This document shows, piece by piece, positions 15,996 through 24,501 of a stretch of DNA of 31,750 nucleotides. The stretch's first letter is position 1. Each line of letters begins with the position of its first letter. The stretch comes from Verrucomicrobiota bacterium. Its GTDB lineage: Bacteria; Verrucomicrobiota; Verrucomicrobiia; Opitutales; Opitutaceae. The position numbers and the translations under genes are program-made. Where the stretch lies: assembly GCA_023446735.1 (NCBI GenBank), contig JAEXPQ010000157.1, forward strand, positions 1 to 31,750. Reading direction: 5' to 3'. The notes beneath the pieces were generated by a model, which worked only from the letters and a program-made list of their open reading frames with translations, did no database searches and was not told where the DNA came from.

Positions 15996-16589
15996 ATGAC
16001 ACCCGCGTTCGAGGCGCTGCAGAAGCAGCTCAAGCAGCTCCCCGGGCTGGGCTTTCGCTCGGCGGAGCGCATCGCGTTGCACCTGCTCGTGGAGCGGCCG
16101 GAGCGGTTGCCTCAGATTGTCGCGGCGCTCGAGGCGGCGGCTGGCGCGGTGGGACGGTGCGCGCTCTGCGGCAATTTGGCGGAGGGCGGGACCTGTGCGG
16201 TCTGCGGCGACGCGCGGCGCGAGGCCGCGCTGGTCTGCGTGGTCGAGCATGTGCCCGATCTGGCGGCCATCGAGCGCAGCGGGGCATTCCGCGGGCGTTA
16301 CCACGTCCTGCACGGCAAGCTGTCGCCGATTCATGGAGTTGGTCCTGAGCAGCTCAATCTCGGTTCGCTGGTGCGCCGGCTCCAAGGGGGCGAGATCCGC
16401 GAACTGATCCTCGCGCTGTCGAACGACATCGAGGGCGAGGCAACCTGCCATTTCATCACCGAGAAGATCCCCGCCGGTGCCGTGAAAGTGTCGCGGATCG
16501 GCTTCGGGTTGCCGAGCGGGGGCGGTGTGCTCTATGCGGACTCCGTCACGCTCAAGAGCGCGCTCGAGGCGCGCCGGGAGTATCGGTGA
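15996..16589 (+). CDS. recR: Recombination mediator protein RecR
   Basis: This 197-residue protein, normal for RecR, acts with RecF and RecO to load RecA on single-stranded gaps. Visible features are the N-terminal helix-hairpin-helix (LKQLPGLGFRSAERIALHLL), a C4 zinc finger (Cys55, Cys58, Cys67, Cys70 in CALCGN and CAVCGD), the Toprim domain (LVCVVEHVPDLAAIERSG, YHVLHGKLSPIHGVGPEQL) and the C-terminal VSRIGFGLPSGGGVLYADSVTL Walker-B-like region. Start at ATG 15996. It follows ybaB on the same strand, separated by the inverted repeat. Confidence 0.96.
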   Translation: MTPAFEALQKQLKQLPGLGFRSAERIALHLLVERPERLPQIVAALEAAAGAVGRCALCGNLAEGGTCAVCGDARREAALVCVVEHVPDLAAIERSGAFRGRYHVLHGKLSPIHGVGPEQLNLGSLVRRLQGGEIRELILALSNDIEGEATCHFITEKIPAGAVKVSRIGFGLPSGGGVLYADSVTLKSALEARREYR

Positions 16590-16886
16590 ACGGGTGACGG
16601 CGGGCGGAGCACGGAGAACGGTCGACGGAGAGTTGAAGTTGGAGGTTTAGGTTGAGGGCGGCCGGCAGAGCGCGCGTTGGTGAAGGAGCGAGCGCCGTAC
16701 GGGCGAGCGGAGGCGCGGCCCCGAGACGCGATAGCGTCGCGGGCGCTCAGCCGTCGTCAGCCAGTCGAGGGTCGAGACGCCGAGCGTCGAGCGCCGGAGT
16801 GGCCCAGCGAGGCGCCGAGCAAACCAGCGCACTGGATCACCCCACCGATGGTTTGGCGCTCGTCCCTCGTCTCCTGGGAAACACGG
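16590..16886. other. Non-coding spacer between convergent recR and response regulator genes
   Basis: I see no gene or tRNA here. The first 60 bases have the CGGAGAACGGTCGACGGAGAG style of spacer sequence found elsewhere in the window. The rest is GC-rich with GTCGAGGGTCGAGACGC and GAGCGTCGAGCGC repeats around 16765-16795. Confidence 0.45.
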
Positions 16887-17570
16887 CTACGGCGTGATGA
16901 TGCCTTCGCGGACGGCGTAGCGAGTGAGCTCGGCGACCGAGTTGAGCTTGAGCTTCTCCATGAGGCGCGCGCGGTAGGTCTCAACGGTCTTGGCGCCCAC
17001 GCCGAGCTGGTCGGCGATCTCCTTGGTGCGCATCCCCTCGGCGAGCAGGCGGAGCACCTGCAACTCGCGTTCCGAGAGGAGCGGTCGCGGCGGATCGATG
17101 TTCGGAAACTGGCCGCGCCGGTAGCTGGCGACGATGTCGGTGCTGACCTCCGGGCAAAGGTAGAGTTGCTTGGCCGCGACGGCGTTGAGCGCGCGGATCA
17201 GCTCGTCGGTGGCGTTGTCCTTGAGGACATACCCCGAGACACCCGCGAGCAGCGCCTCGTGCACCGAGCCGTGGCTGTGGTCCGACGAAAGCATGATCAC
17301 GCGCACCTCCGAGAAGACGGCAAGGATGCGTCGTGCCACCTCGATGCCGCTCATATCGGGCAGGTGCACATCGAGCACCACGATGTCCGGCGGTTGGGAA
17401 CGCACGGCCCGGAGCGCGGAGGCGCCGTCGCCGGCTTCGCCGATCACGAGAAACTCGGGATGCCGGGACAGCAGCGCTCGCAGGCCATCGCGCAGGATCC
17501 GGTGGTCGTCGACCAGCAGGAGTCGGGTGGGGGCGGGGCCGGGAGTGGGTGGGGGAGTCGGGCCGGTCAT
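16887..17570 (-). CDS. NarL/FixJ-family two-component response regulator
   Basis: This 227-residue protein has a receiver domain (residues ~15-130) and a LuxR-type helix-turn-helix (~160-225). The receiver has the acidic pair Asp21-Asp22, phosphoacceptor Asp67 in VVLDVHLPDMSG, and the conserved Lys in GYVLKDN. The DNA-binding part reads LLSERELQVLRLLAEGMRTKEIADQLG, then VETYRARLMEKLKL. The gene lies 50 bases downstream of a hybrid histidine kinase on the same strand, so the two likely form one signalling unit in which the kinase controls transcription through this protein. Target genes cannot be read from the sequence. Confidence 0.93.
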   Translation of the reverse strand: MTGPTPPPTPGPAPTRLLLVDDHRILRDGLRALLSRHPEFLVIGEAGDGASALRAVRSQPPDIVVLDVHLPDMSGIEVARRILAVFSEVRVIMLSSDHSHGSVHEALLAGVSGYVLKDNATDELIRALNAVAAKQLYLCPEVSTDIVASYRRGQFPNIDPPRPLLSERELQVLRLLAEGMRTKEIADQLGVGAKTVETYRARLMEKLKLNSVAELTRYAVREGIITP

Positions 17571-17620
17571 CTACAAGGCGGTGATACGCGCGGACGAGAG
17601 TCTCAGGATGGCCGGCGTCG

Positions 17621-20600
17621 TCAAGCGGGCAGCGCGGCGCGCAGGGTGGCGAGCAGTTGGGCGGCGTCGAACGGTTTGGGCAGCAGGGCGCGGATGGCGG
17701 GGCGCACCGCGGAGTCGATGCCGGCGTTTCCGAGGTGTCCGCTCATCGCGACGATGGGCAGGCCGGGCCGGCGGCGGTGCAGCTCGCGGATGAGGACGGT
17801 GCCATCCATCACGGGCATGAGCAGGTCGGCGACGACGAGGTCGATGGCATTCTCGCGTTGGGCGAGGATCACGAGCGCCTCGGCGCCGTTGGCGGCCTCG
17901 CTCACCTGAAAGCCGGCGCCCACGAGCGTCTGCCGCAGGAGGTCGCGGACCGAGGGTTCGTCGTCCACGATCAGGATGTGTCGATGGCGCATTTCGGCGG
18001 GCAGGCTCCCCGATGGAGATTGTCGAACGGGGGGCGGCGGCGCGGGGGTGTCGCTCTCCGGTAGGAAGACCCGGAAGACGCTGCCGGCGCCGGGAACGCT
18101 GGCGACCTTGATGAATCCTTCGTGGCTGCGGACGATCCCAAGCACGGTGGGCAGGCCCAGGCCGGTGCCCTCGCCCACGTCCTTGGTCGTGAAGAACGGG
18201 TCGAAGAGCTTGGGCAGATGCTCCGGGGCGATGCCGGTTCCCGTATCGGCGACGGTGACGACCTGGAAGCGTCCGCAACGCCCATGCGGGATGGCATCGG
18301 CCGGAGGATGCGCGTACTCCGCCCGCTCGAGCCGCAAGGTGAGGGTGCCGCCGCTGCGCATGGCGTCGCGCGCGTTGAGGCAGAGATTCATCAGCACCTG
18401 ATGGAGTTGCGTGGCATCGGCCATCACGGGATGCGCGTGGGGCGGCAGCTCGCAGCGCAGCAGGATGTTCTTCGGCAACGTCTCGCGCAGAATCCGCGTG
18501 AGGTCGACGATCAGGGCCTCGAGCCGCAGCGGGACGCGGCGGACCTCGGTGCCGCGGCCGAACGCGAGGAGCTGCTTGATGATCTCCGCCCCGCGGCGGA
18601 CGCTGCCCTCGATCGTATCGACCAATCCGAGCGCCTCGGGGTCCGTGATCGCGGGGCGCAGGAGGCGCGGTGCCATGAGCACCGGCTGCAGGATGTTGTT
18701 GAGATCGTGCGCCACGCCGCTGGCGAGGCGGCCGACCACCTCGAGCCGCTGGGCGCGGAGCAGCTGGGACTCGAGCTGCTTCTGGTTGGAGATGTCGTTG
18801 ACGTGGATCACCAAGCCGCGGACCTGTCCGTCCGGACCGTGGTCGGGCGTGTAGAAGCCGTGGACCCAGCGGCTGCCGGCCTCGCGCAGCGCGAGCTGCT
18901 GCTCGAAGACCACCGTCTCGCCGGCGAGGGCGCGGGCGAAGAGCGGGGCGACCGCGGCCCACGCCTCGGCGCCGACCTGCTCGGCCACGGTGCGGCCGAG
19001 TATCGAGGAAATGGGTTCTGAGAACCAATGACGGTACGCCTCGTTGAGCAGCCGGTAGCGCAGCGCGGTGTCGACGTAGGCGATGAGCGCAGGGACCGAG
19101 TCGATGATGAGCCGGAGCTGATGCTCGCTGCGGCGCAACGACTGCTCGGCGCGCAGCCGTTGCACGAAATCCATCGCGACATCCGCCAGCTGCTGCACGG
19201 AGTCGACGTCGTCGGCGGTGTAGTCCGTGGTCTTGTTGCCCACGCCGACGATCGCGACGATCCGGTCGTTGCGCAGGACCGGGATTGCGAGCTCGCGGAC
19301 GAGGGTTGGGTAACCGGGACCGGACTCTGTCCCCGGCGTTGGCGCGGGGAGGCTGTTGCGGACGACGGGGGCCCGGGTCCGCAGGCACTCGGACCAGGTG
19401 TCGGTCGTGGGCAGCGGTGGACCGCCGTGGTCGCCGGCGGCGACAGGGGGCGCCGGCGGCGTGCGCGTCGACCAAGTCCGGAGCACACCGGCCGCCGGGT
19501 CGGGCTCGAGGAAGTGGAAGAAACCGAGCGCGCTCCCGGTGTGCAGCTCCGCCGTGTCGGCGGCGGCGCGGAGGATCGCCTCGATCCCGCCCTGGCGGGT
19601 CAGGTCCGAGAAGTGGAGACGGGCCCGCAGGAGCGATTCCGAGCGCTTGCGGCGATGGATGTCGCGGATGAAGACGAAGAGTCGGCCGTCGCCGATCGGC
19701 CAGTAGGTGACGTTGATCTCGGCCTGCCAGACGGTGCCGTCCTTGGTGCGATGCCGGGTTTCGAAGAGGTCGCACCCGTCGCGGCGCACGCGGGCGATGT
19801 GCGCCGCCGCCTCGGCCGCGGACTCCCCGGCGTCGAGATCGAAGACGTGGAGGGCGAGCAGTTCGGCGCGGCTGTATCCGGAGGTACGGACGTAGGCGTC
19901 GTTGACCTCCAGGATCCGGCCGGCCAGGTCGGTGATCCAGAAGCCGTCGGCCGTGGTCTCGATCACGGCGCGGTAGAGGGTCTCGCGTTCCCGGAGCTGC
20001 TGGACCGCGAGGGTGCGTTCGGTGATGTCGGTGACGAGCCCGTCGATGGCGATCAGGCGGCCGCTCGGGTCGCGGCGGGGGACGAGGGTGTTGCGGACCC
20101 AGCGGATGGTGCCGTCGCGGTGGAGCAGCCGGTGTTCGATCGCGTCGGCGCGGTCGCCCTCGGTCGCCTGCCGGATGTGGCGCTCGACGGCGCCGCGGTC
20201 CTCGGGCGCAATCATCCGGTACCAGAGGAAGGGGTCCGCGGCGTATTCATGGGGTTCGTAGCCGGTGACCTTGACGCAGCCCGGACCGTGGATCGTGGCG
20301 CTCGGGATCCCTTCGTGGTACGGGACGGTGAAGACGTAGTCGGTGGCGGCGCCCAGCAGGCTGCGGTAACGTTCCTCGCTCAGCTGGAGTGCGCGGTCGG
20401 CGCGCTTGCGGTCGGTGATGTCGGAGAACAGCCCGAAGGAGCCGTGGTACTCGCCACCCGGTCCGGTGAGCGGTGTGCCGGCGACCTGGGTCCAGAGCAC
20501 GGTGCCGTCCTTGCGGAGGAAGCGACGTTCATAGCGGTCGGCGAGGCCCTGCCGGCGGCGTTCGATCTGCGCGGCGTGGTCGGCGAGTTCGTCGGCCGGC

Positions 20601-21157
20601 AGGAACTCGGTGATCGGGTGCCCGCGCATCTCCTCGACGGAGTAGCCGAGCATCTCGTGCATGCGTTGGTTGACGAAGGTGGTGCGGCCGTGGGCGTCGA
20701 CGGTCCAGATGCCTTCGTTGGCGCTCAGGACGATGTGGCGGAAGATGTTGCCGTGTTCCTGGTGCGCGGCCGCTACCTCGGGCGGCGGCGTGGCCAGCGG
20801 GGCGGTGAATGGCAGGAGTTCGGCGAGGAGCAGCGTGGTCGGGGGGCGGTCGCCGGCGGCTTCGATCGTGGTTCGGCTGAAGGTGACGGGACGAGGGGTG
20901 GTGTCGTGCACCAGGAGGAGGCCGGCCAGGGGGGCCGGTTGTTCCGGCTCCACGAGAAAGGCGCGGACCGCCTCGCGCTCGGTTGGCGGCACGAACTCGG
21001 TGAAGGCCGCACCGACGAGTTGCGCCGGGGTGCGGCCGACGAGGGCGGCCAGCGCGGGGCTGGCGCGGCGGATGCCGACGGAGCCGGTGGCGAGCTCGGC
21101 CGCCGCCAGCGTGCGCTGGGCGAGGAGGGTATCGGAGAGCGAGGGGCCGGTGGACAT
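17621..21157 (-). CDS. Multi-PAS/GAF hybrid sensor histidine kinase
   Basis: This 1178-residue protein has no evident membrane segment, so it is likely a cytosolic sensor. In order it has: a degenerate N-terminal PAS (~20-115); three further PAS-type domains, each followed by a PAC-like strand (starting near HGNIFRHIVLSANEGIW, YRSLLGAATDYVFTV and YRAVIETTADGFWITD); a GAF domain (around IEAILRAAADTAELHTGSALGFF); another PAS (LRLIIDSVPALIAYVD); a HisKA domain with phosphoacceptor His817 in SGVAHDLNNIL; a HATPase domain (N-box NLCLNARDA, ADTGTGIAP, FFTTKDVGEGTGLGL); and a C-terminal receiver with Asp1111 in VVADLLMPVMDG. The AHDLNN box is the NtrB-like kinase type. Start at ATG 21157; upstream codons lack similarity. 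Confidence 0.93.
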   Translation of the reverse strand: MSTGPSLSDTLLAQRTLAAAELATGSVGIRRASPALAALVGRTPAQLVGAAFTEFVPPTEREAVRAFLVEPEQPAPLAGLLLVHDTTPRPVTFSRTTIEAAGDRPPTTLLLAELLPFTAPLATPPPEVAAAHQEHGNIFRHIVLSANEGIWTVDAHGRTTFVNQRMHEMLGYSVEEMRGHPITEFLPADELADHAAQIERRRQGLADRYERRFLRKDGTVLWTQVAGTPLTGPGGEYHGSFGLFSDITDRKRADRALQLSEERYRSLLGAATDYVFTVPYHEGIPSATIHGPGCVKVTGYEPHEYAADPFLWYRMIAPEDRGAVERHIRQATEGDRADAIEHRLLHRDGTIRWVRNTLVPRRDPSGRLIAIDGLVTDITERTLAVQQLRERETLYRAVIETTADGFWITDLAGRILEVNDAYVRTSGYSRAELLALHVFDLDAGESAAEAAAHIARVRRDGCDLFETRHRTKDGTVWQAEINVTYWPIGDGRLFVFIRDIHRRKRSESLLRARLHFSDLTRQGGIEAILRAAADTAELHTGSALGFFHFLEPDPAAGVLRTWSTRTPPAPPVAAGDHGGPPLPTTDTWSECLRTRAPVVRNSLPAPTPGTESGPGYPTLVRELAIPVLRNDRIVAIVGVGNKTTDYTADDVDSVQQLADVAMDFVQRLRAEQSLRRSEHQLRLIIDSVPALIAYVDTALRYRLLNEAYRHWFSEPISSILGRTVAEQVGAEAWAAVAPLFARALAGETVVFEQQLALREAGSRWVHGFYTPDHGPDGQVRGLVIHVNDISNQKQLESQLLRAQRLEVVGRLASGVAHDLNNILQPVLMAPRLLRPAITDPEALGLVDTIEGSVRRGAEIIKQLLAFGRGTEVRRVPLRLEALIVDLTRILRETLPKNILLRCELPPHAHPVMADATQLHQVLMNLCLNARDAMRSGGTLTLRLERAEYAHPPADAIPHGRCGRFQVVTVADTGTGIAPEHLPKLFDPFFTTKDVGEGTGLGLPTVLGIVRSHEGFIKVASVPGAGSVFRVFLPESDTPAPPPPVRQSPSGSLPAEMRHRHILIVDDEPSVRDLLRQTLVGAGFQVSEAANGAEALVILAQRENAIDLVVADLLMPVMDGTVLIRELHRRRPGLPIVAMSGHLGNAGIDSAVRPAIRALLPKPFDAAQLLATLRAALPA

Positions 21158-21377
21158 GGTGCGCGGCCGCGAGGGGTGGAGGACAGTATCGGGTGTGCGG
21201 CAACAGGCAACGGCCCCGCAGCGATTCACCGCTCGTCCGCAGCAGGCGGCGGCGTATCGGGGGGATGCTCGCGCGCCGGACGGGGTCGCGGCGACGATGA
21301 TCCCCGCGCCGTGTTCCCTCCAGCGGCTCGGGCCGCCTCGCCGTCGCCGATGCCCGTCCCGAGGCTTGCGAAGTCGT

Positions 21378-21704
21378 TCAGGTCCGGGCTGTGGTGTCCC
21401 GGGCGCGGCGCGCCGGGCCTCGGCCCTCCGCCAGGAGCACGCGCAGCGCGCGTCCGCGTACCAACGCTTCGGCGACCTTCATACGGGCACGCCGGACGAT
21501 GCGATCGAAGGTCTGGCGCGAGACCTTCATGCGTGTCGCGGCCTCGGTGTGATAGAGATCCTCGACGTCCGCGAGGCGGAGCGCCTCGAGTTCGTCGGCG
21601 GCGAGTTCGATCTCCTCGAGTTCGCACAACGGGATGCCCGCGGGCTTGAAGTAGGAGGCGGGCGGACGATGGGCGATGTGACGGGGGCAGCAGGGGCGGG
21701 CCAT
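21378..21704 (-). CDS. DUF134 family helix-turn-helix protein
   Basis: This 108-residue protein matches DUF134 along most of its length. ASYFKPAGIPLCELEEIELAADELEALRLAD is the family's N-terminal half, and TEAATRMKVSRQTFDRIVRRARMKVAEAL is a sigma-70 region-4-like helix-turn-helix. Three cysteines (Cys5, Cys6, Cys27) lie in the N-terminal part and could bind metal or sense redox state. DUF134 genes commonly sit next to genes for NifX/NafY-domain proteins, and here one lies directly divergent. A palindrome in the shared gap overlaps a -10-like CATAAT for this gene, which suggests autoregulation. The function is inferred from context only. Confidence 0.88.
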   Translation of the reverse strand: MARPCCPRHIAHRPPASYFKPAGIPLCELEEIELAADELEALRLADVEDLYHTEAATRMKVSRQTFDRIVRRARMKVAEALVRGRALRVLLAEGRGPARRARDTTART

Positions 21705-21734
21705 GGAGGAAAAGGAAAACTTGTGCCCGGTGCG

Positions 21735-21756
21735 ATTATGAGCATAAGCTCATTAT
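21735..21756. promoter_or_regulatory. Palindromic operator candidate between the DUF134 and NifX-like genes
   Basis: A perfect ATGAGC-ATAA-GCTCAT dyad (21738-21753) extends to 8 of 9 matched bases per arm. It is AT-rich within GC-rich surroundings and includes a -10-like CATAAT on the minus strand (21735-21740). It lies 31 bases from the DUF134 start and 100 bases from the NifX-like start. Confidence 0.6.
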
Positions 21757-21856
21757 CCTTCGAACCGCAATCGGCCACGCCCGGACTCTTTCCCGCTCCC
21801 GCGTTCCGGGCGAGCGTTTTGCGGAGCTTGAGCACCTTCCAGTCGCAACGTTTCCC

Positions 21857-22291
21857 ATGATCATCGCCCTTCCGCTCACCGAGAATGACGAGTTCTCCCC
21901 CCACTTCGGCGCCGCCGCCAAGGCCGCCCTGTTCGAGGTCGATCCGGCGACCCGGACGATCCTGCGCTCCACCACGGTGGTGCCGCCCGACCCGGAACCC
22001 TGTGGCTGGGCCGACTGGCTCGGCGCGCAAGGCGTGACCCGTTTTCTCGCCGGCGGCATGGGCCGCGGGGCCCAGCAGCGCATGTCCGCGGCCGGTGTGT
22101 TGGTGACGGTCGGCGTCGCTCCGGCCGCTCCGCAGGCGCTGGTGCAGGCCTTCCTCGCCGGCTCCCTCGCCGCCGGTGCCAACGCTTGCGAGGGCGGGCA
22201 CCACGGCCACGGTGAACCCGGCCATCAACCCCACCATCATGGCGAACATGGCCACGAGCACGGGCACCACTGTGGTTGCAGCGCCCACTGA
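21857..22291 (+). CDS. NifX/NafY-type dinitrogenase iron-molybdenum cofactor-binding domain protein with His-rich tail
   Basis: This 144-residue protein has a single domain of the NifX/NafY/orange-protein kind: MIIALPLTENDEFSPHFG with the conserved HFG, FLAGGMGRGAQQRMSAAGV, and the ending LAGSLAAGANACEGG. In nitrogen fixers such domains carry FeMo-cofactor; in sulfate reducers the orange protein binds a Mo-Cu-sulfide cluster. No nif gene is present here, so a non-nitrogenase role is likely. The last ~31 residues are rich in histidine and glycine and end in CGCSAH, probably a metal-binding tail. It is the first gene of a tightly packed operon, divergent from the DUF134 regulator; the next gene probably starts inside its tail-coding sequence. 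Confidence 0.88.
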   Translation: MIIALPLTENDEFSPHFGAAAKAALFEVDPATRTILRSTTVVPPDPEPCGWADWLGAQGVTRFLAGGMGRGAQQRMSAAGVLVTVGVAPAAPQALVQAFLAGSLAAGANACEGGHHGHGEPGHQPHHHGEHGHEHGHHCGCSAH

Positions 22292-22712
22292 CGCCGCCCT
22301 GCGCGCCCACTGCGCGCAGCACCACCCCGCTTGCTTCGCCTGCCGTCCCGTCGACCGGGGCGGACTCGGTCTCGCCTTCACCACCCGGGCCGACGGCTCC
22401 GTCGCCACCGAGTGGCTCTGCCCGCCCGGGGGCGAGAGCTATGCCGGCATCGTGCACGGAGGGCTGCTGGCCACCGCGCTCGACAGTGCGATGGTTCACG
22501 CCCTCTTCGCCCGTGGCATCGTGGCCCGCACGGGCGAACTCACCGTGCGCTATCGCCAATCGGTGCGTGCGGGCGAGCCGGTGACGGTCACGGCCTGGCA
22601 TTGCGGCGCCAACCACCCGTTGCATCACCTCGAGGCCGAGATGCGACAGGGCGGCGTGCGCTGCGCTCACGCCCGTGCCAAGTTTATGGCGGTTGCTGTC
22701 TCCGCGCCATGA
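22248..22712 (+). CDS. PaaI-like hotdog-fold thioesterase
   Basis: This ~154-residue protein of the 4HBT/PaaI superfamily has the characteristic GIVHGGLLATALDSAMVHAL helix with the conserved HGG, followed by ARTGELTVRYRQSVRAGEPVTVTAW. Family members hydrolyse acyl-CoA or similar thioesters; the substrate here is unknown. Cysteines sit in HCAQHHPACFACRP near the start. The start is uncertain: ATG at 22248 and ATG at 22239 both lie inside the preceding gene's tail, and a GTG at 22272 is also possible. The stop overlaps the next gene's ATG (ATGA), which suggests translational coupling. Confidence 0.78.
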   Translation: MATSTGTTVVAAPTDAALRAHCAQHHPACFACRPVDRGGLGLAFTTRADGSVATEWLCPPGGESYAGIVHGGLLATALDSAMVHALFARGIVARTGELTVRYRQSVRAGEPVTVTAWHCGANHPLHHLEAEMRQGGVRCAHARAKFMAVAVSAP

Positions 22713-23635
22713 AGACTTCGCTCGACTGCCTGCCCTGCCTGTTGCGCCAGGCCACCGAAGCCATCCGGCTCGGAGCGATGAGCGAGAACGTCGACGTCAT
22801 GGTCGTGCGCGAACTCCTCCTGGCGAGCACGACGCTCGATTTCGACCAGCCGCCGCCCTCGCTCTCCGGGGCCTTGCAGGCGCAGTTGCGCGCGATCACC
22901 GGGTGCGCGGATCCTTACCGCGAGGCCAAGCAGCGCTTCAACCGCCTCGCGCTCGAGCTGCTGCCGCCGCTGGCCGCCGCGGTGGCACGCAGCGCGGACC
23001 CGTTCGGCGCCGCGGTGCGGCTGGCGATCGCCGGCAACATCATCGACCTCGGCGCGAAGAGCGGGCTCACGGAGGCCGAAGCTCGTCGCGCCGCAGCGGA
23101 TGCGCTGGCGCAGCCGGTGCTCGGACCGCTCGCGGCCCTGCGCCGGGCGGCGAGCCGGGCCCGCCGCATCCTCTACCTCTGCGACAATGCCGGGGAGATC
23201 GTCTTCGACCGCGTGCTCATCGAGCAGTTGCCGCGTGGCGCCGTCACCGTGGTGGTGCGCGGCGAGGCGGTGATCAACGACGCCACCCGCGAGGACGCCG
23301 TGGTCGCCGGGCTGCCGGCGATCGCGGAGGTGATCGACAACGGTTCCGCGTTGCCGGGCGCGGTGCTGGCCGACTGCTCGGCGGAGTTCCGCCAGCGCTT
23401 CGCCGCGGCCGATCTCGTGATCGCGAAGGGGCAGGGGAATTTCGAGTCGGTCCACGCCGAGCGCGCGCCACTCTTCTGCCTCTTCCGCGTGAAATGCCCG
23501 GCCGTGGCCGCGCATTGCGGACGCCCGGTCGGCAGCCACGTCGTCTGGCGCGCGGCCCACCACCGGCCGACGAAGCGTGCGGTGAACAACCCCGCGTTGC
23601 GTCTCCCGGGCGGATCGCGGATCACCAACGCATGA
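22709..23635 (+). CDS. DUF89 family protein (metal-dependent phosphatase-like)
   Basis: This 308-residue member of the DUF89 family includes damage-control phosphatases that remove harmful phosphometabolites and a human homologue, ARMT1. Visible motifs are the N-terminal DCLPC (Cys7, Cys10) of the short prokaryotic subgroup, IAGNIIDLG, the catalytic LYLCDNAGEIVFDRVL with Asp159-Asn160, and AKGQGNFES near residue 240. The substrate is unknown. The start ATG overlaps the stop of the thioesterase gene by 4 bases, and its own stop overlaps the next start the same way. Both are typical of operon genes made in fixed ratio. Confidence 0.88.
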   Translation: MKTSLDCLPCLLRQATEAIRLGAMSENVDVMVVRELLLASTTLDFDQPPPSLSGALQAQLRAITGCADPYREAKQRFNRLALELLPPLAAAVARSADPFGAAVRLAIAGNIIDLGAKSGLTEAEARRAAADALAQPVLGPLAALRRAASRARRILYLCDNAGEIVFDRVLIEQLPRGAVTVVVRGEAVINDATREDAVVAGLPAIAEVIDNGSALPGAVLADCSAEFRQRFAAADLVIAKGQGNFESVHAERAPLFCLFRVKCPAVAAHCGRPVGSHVVWRAAHHRPTKRAVNNPALRLPGGSRITNA

Positions 23636-24501
23636 CCTTCCTCCGCCCCATGGCCGCGGCTTTGCTGCTCGCGGTGGCCCCTTCCGGCGGCCTCGCCGTC
23701 GCGGCGGCCACGCCCACCGACGCGTGGGCGGTGGCGCCTGCGGTCTCAGCCGAGATCGCGCTCGCGCCGGATCTCCACCTGCTGCGCATCGGCGCCGGGG
23801 CGTATGTGGTGCGCCACACGTGTCCGTTTCCGTGCAACTCGGTGTTGGTCGAGATGCCCGACGGCACCTTCGTCTTCGGTGGCACGCCCGGTTTTCCCGC
23901 GGCCGCGCAACTCGTGCTGGACTGGATTATACGCGAGCACGGTCCGCGCCCGGTCGTGGCCATCGATACCGGCTACCATTTCGACAACCTCGGCGGCAAC
24001 GCCGCCTTCCTCGCCGCGGACTTCCCGGTGTACGGCTCGGATCTCACTGTGCGCCTGCTCGCCGAGCGCGGCGAGACGATGCGCGCGCTCACGCTCGGCT
24101 TCATCGCCGACCAGAGTTCGCCCTACCGCGCCGCGCATGCCGCGCTGAAGTTCGTGCCTCCCGACCATGTCTTTCCGCTCGCCGAGGGCCTCACGCTCCG
24201 CTTCGGCGGCGAGGAGGTGCGCGTGATCCACCCGGGCCCCACGCAGGCGCCCGACAAGGTCGCGATCTATTTCCCCGGCCGCCGCCTGCTCCACGGTGGC
24301 TGCCTGCTGCTGGCCGGTGATCGCCCAGGCAACGTCGCCGAGGCCGACCTCATGCGCTGGCCGGAGGGTATCCGGCAGTTGATGGCGCTGCCGGTTGCGG
24401 TCGCCGTCGCCGCTCACGGTCCACGGCACGATCCCGGACTGCTCCAGAACACGCTCGACGTGCTCGCGCGCTACGCCGCCACCCCACCGCCCAAACCGTG
24501 A
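23632..24501 (+). CDS. Secreted metallo-beta-lactamase-fold protein, B1/B2-like with altered metal ligands
   Basis: This 289-residue protein begins with a signal-peptide-like stretch (MTFLRPMAAALLLAVAPSGG...AVAAA). The MBL fold is clear and the second half resembles subclass B1 enzymes (VIHPGPTQAPDKVAIYFPGRRLLHGGC). Several ligands differ. The first metal motif reads GYHFD (Gly114, His116, Asp118) where B1 has HxHxD. Gln205 stands where His196 is expected. Cys224 and His262 are retained. The second metal site (Asp, Cys, His) could therefore be intact while the first is mostly lost, somewhat like mono-zinc B2 enzymes. It may be a hydrolase for something other than antibiotics. Start and stop codons overlap both neighbours. 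Confidence 0.83.
   Translation: MTFLRPMAAALLLAVAPSGGLAVAAATPTDAWAVAPAVSAEIALAPDLHLLRIGAGAYVVRHTCPFPCNSVLVEMPDGTFVFGGTPGFPAAAQLVLDWIIREHGPRPVVAIDTGYHFDNLGGNAAFLAADFPVYGSDLTVRLLAERGETMRALTLGFIADQSSPYRAAHAALKFVPPDHVFPLAEGLTLRFGGEEVRVIHPGPTQAPDKVAIYFPGRRLLHGGCLLLAGDRPGNVAEADLMRWPEGIRQLMALPVAVAVAAHGPRHDPGLLQNTLDVLARYAATPPPKP

Noticed and set aside
19028..21649. 873-codon open frame on the plus strand opposite the histidine kinase
   Set aside because: It is an antisense shadow of a GC-rich gene. The translation is Ala/Gly/Asp/Arg/Val-rich without domains, while the minus strand has unmistakable PAS, HisKA, HATPase and receiver motifs.
21857..22291. Evidence for nitrogen fixation
   Set aside because: The NifX/NafY domain alone does not indicate nitrogenase; no nifHDK, nifB or nifEN gene is in view and the DUF134 neighbour points to the orange-protein-like group.
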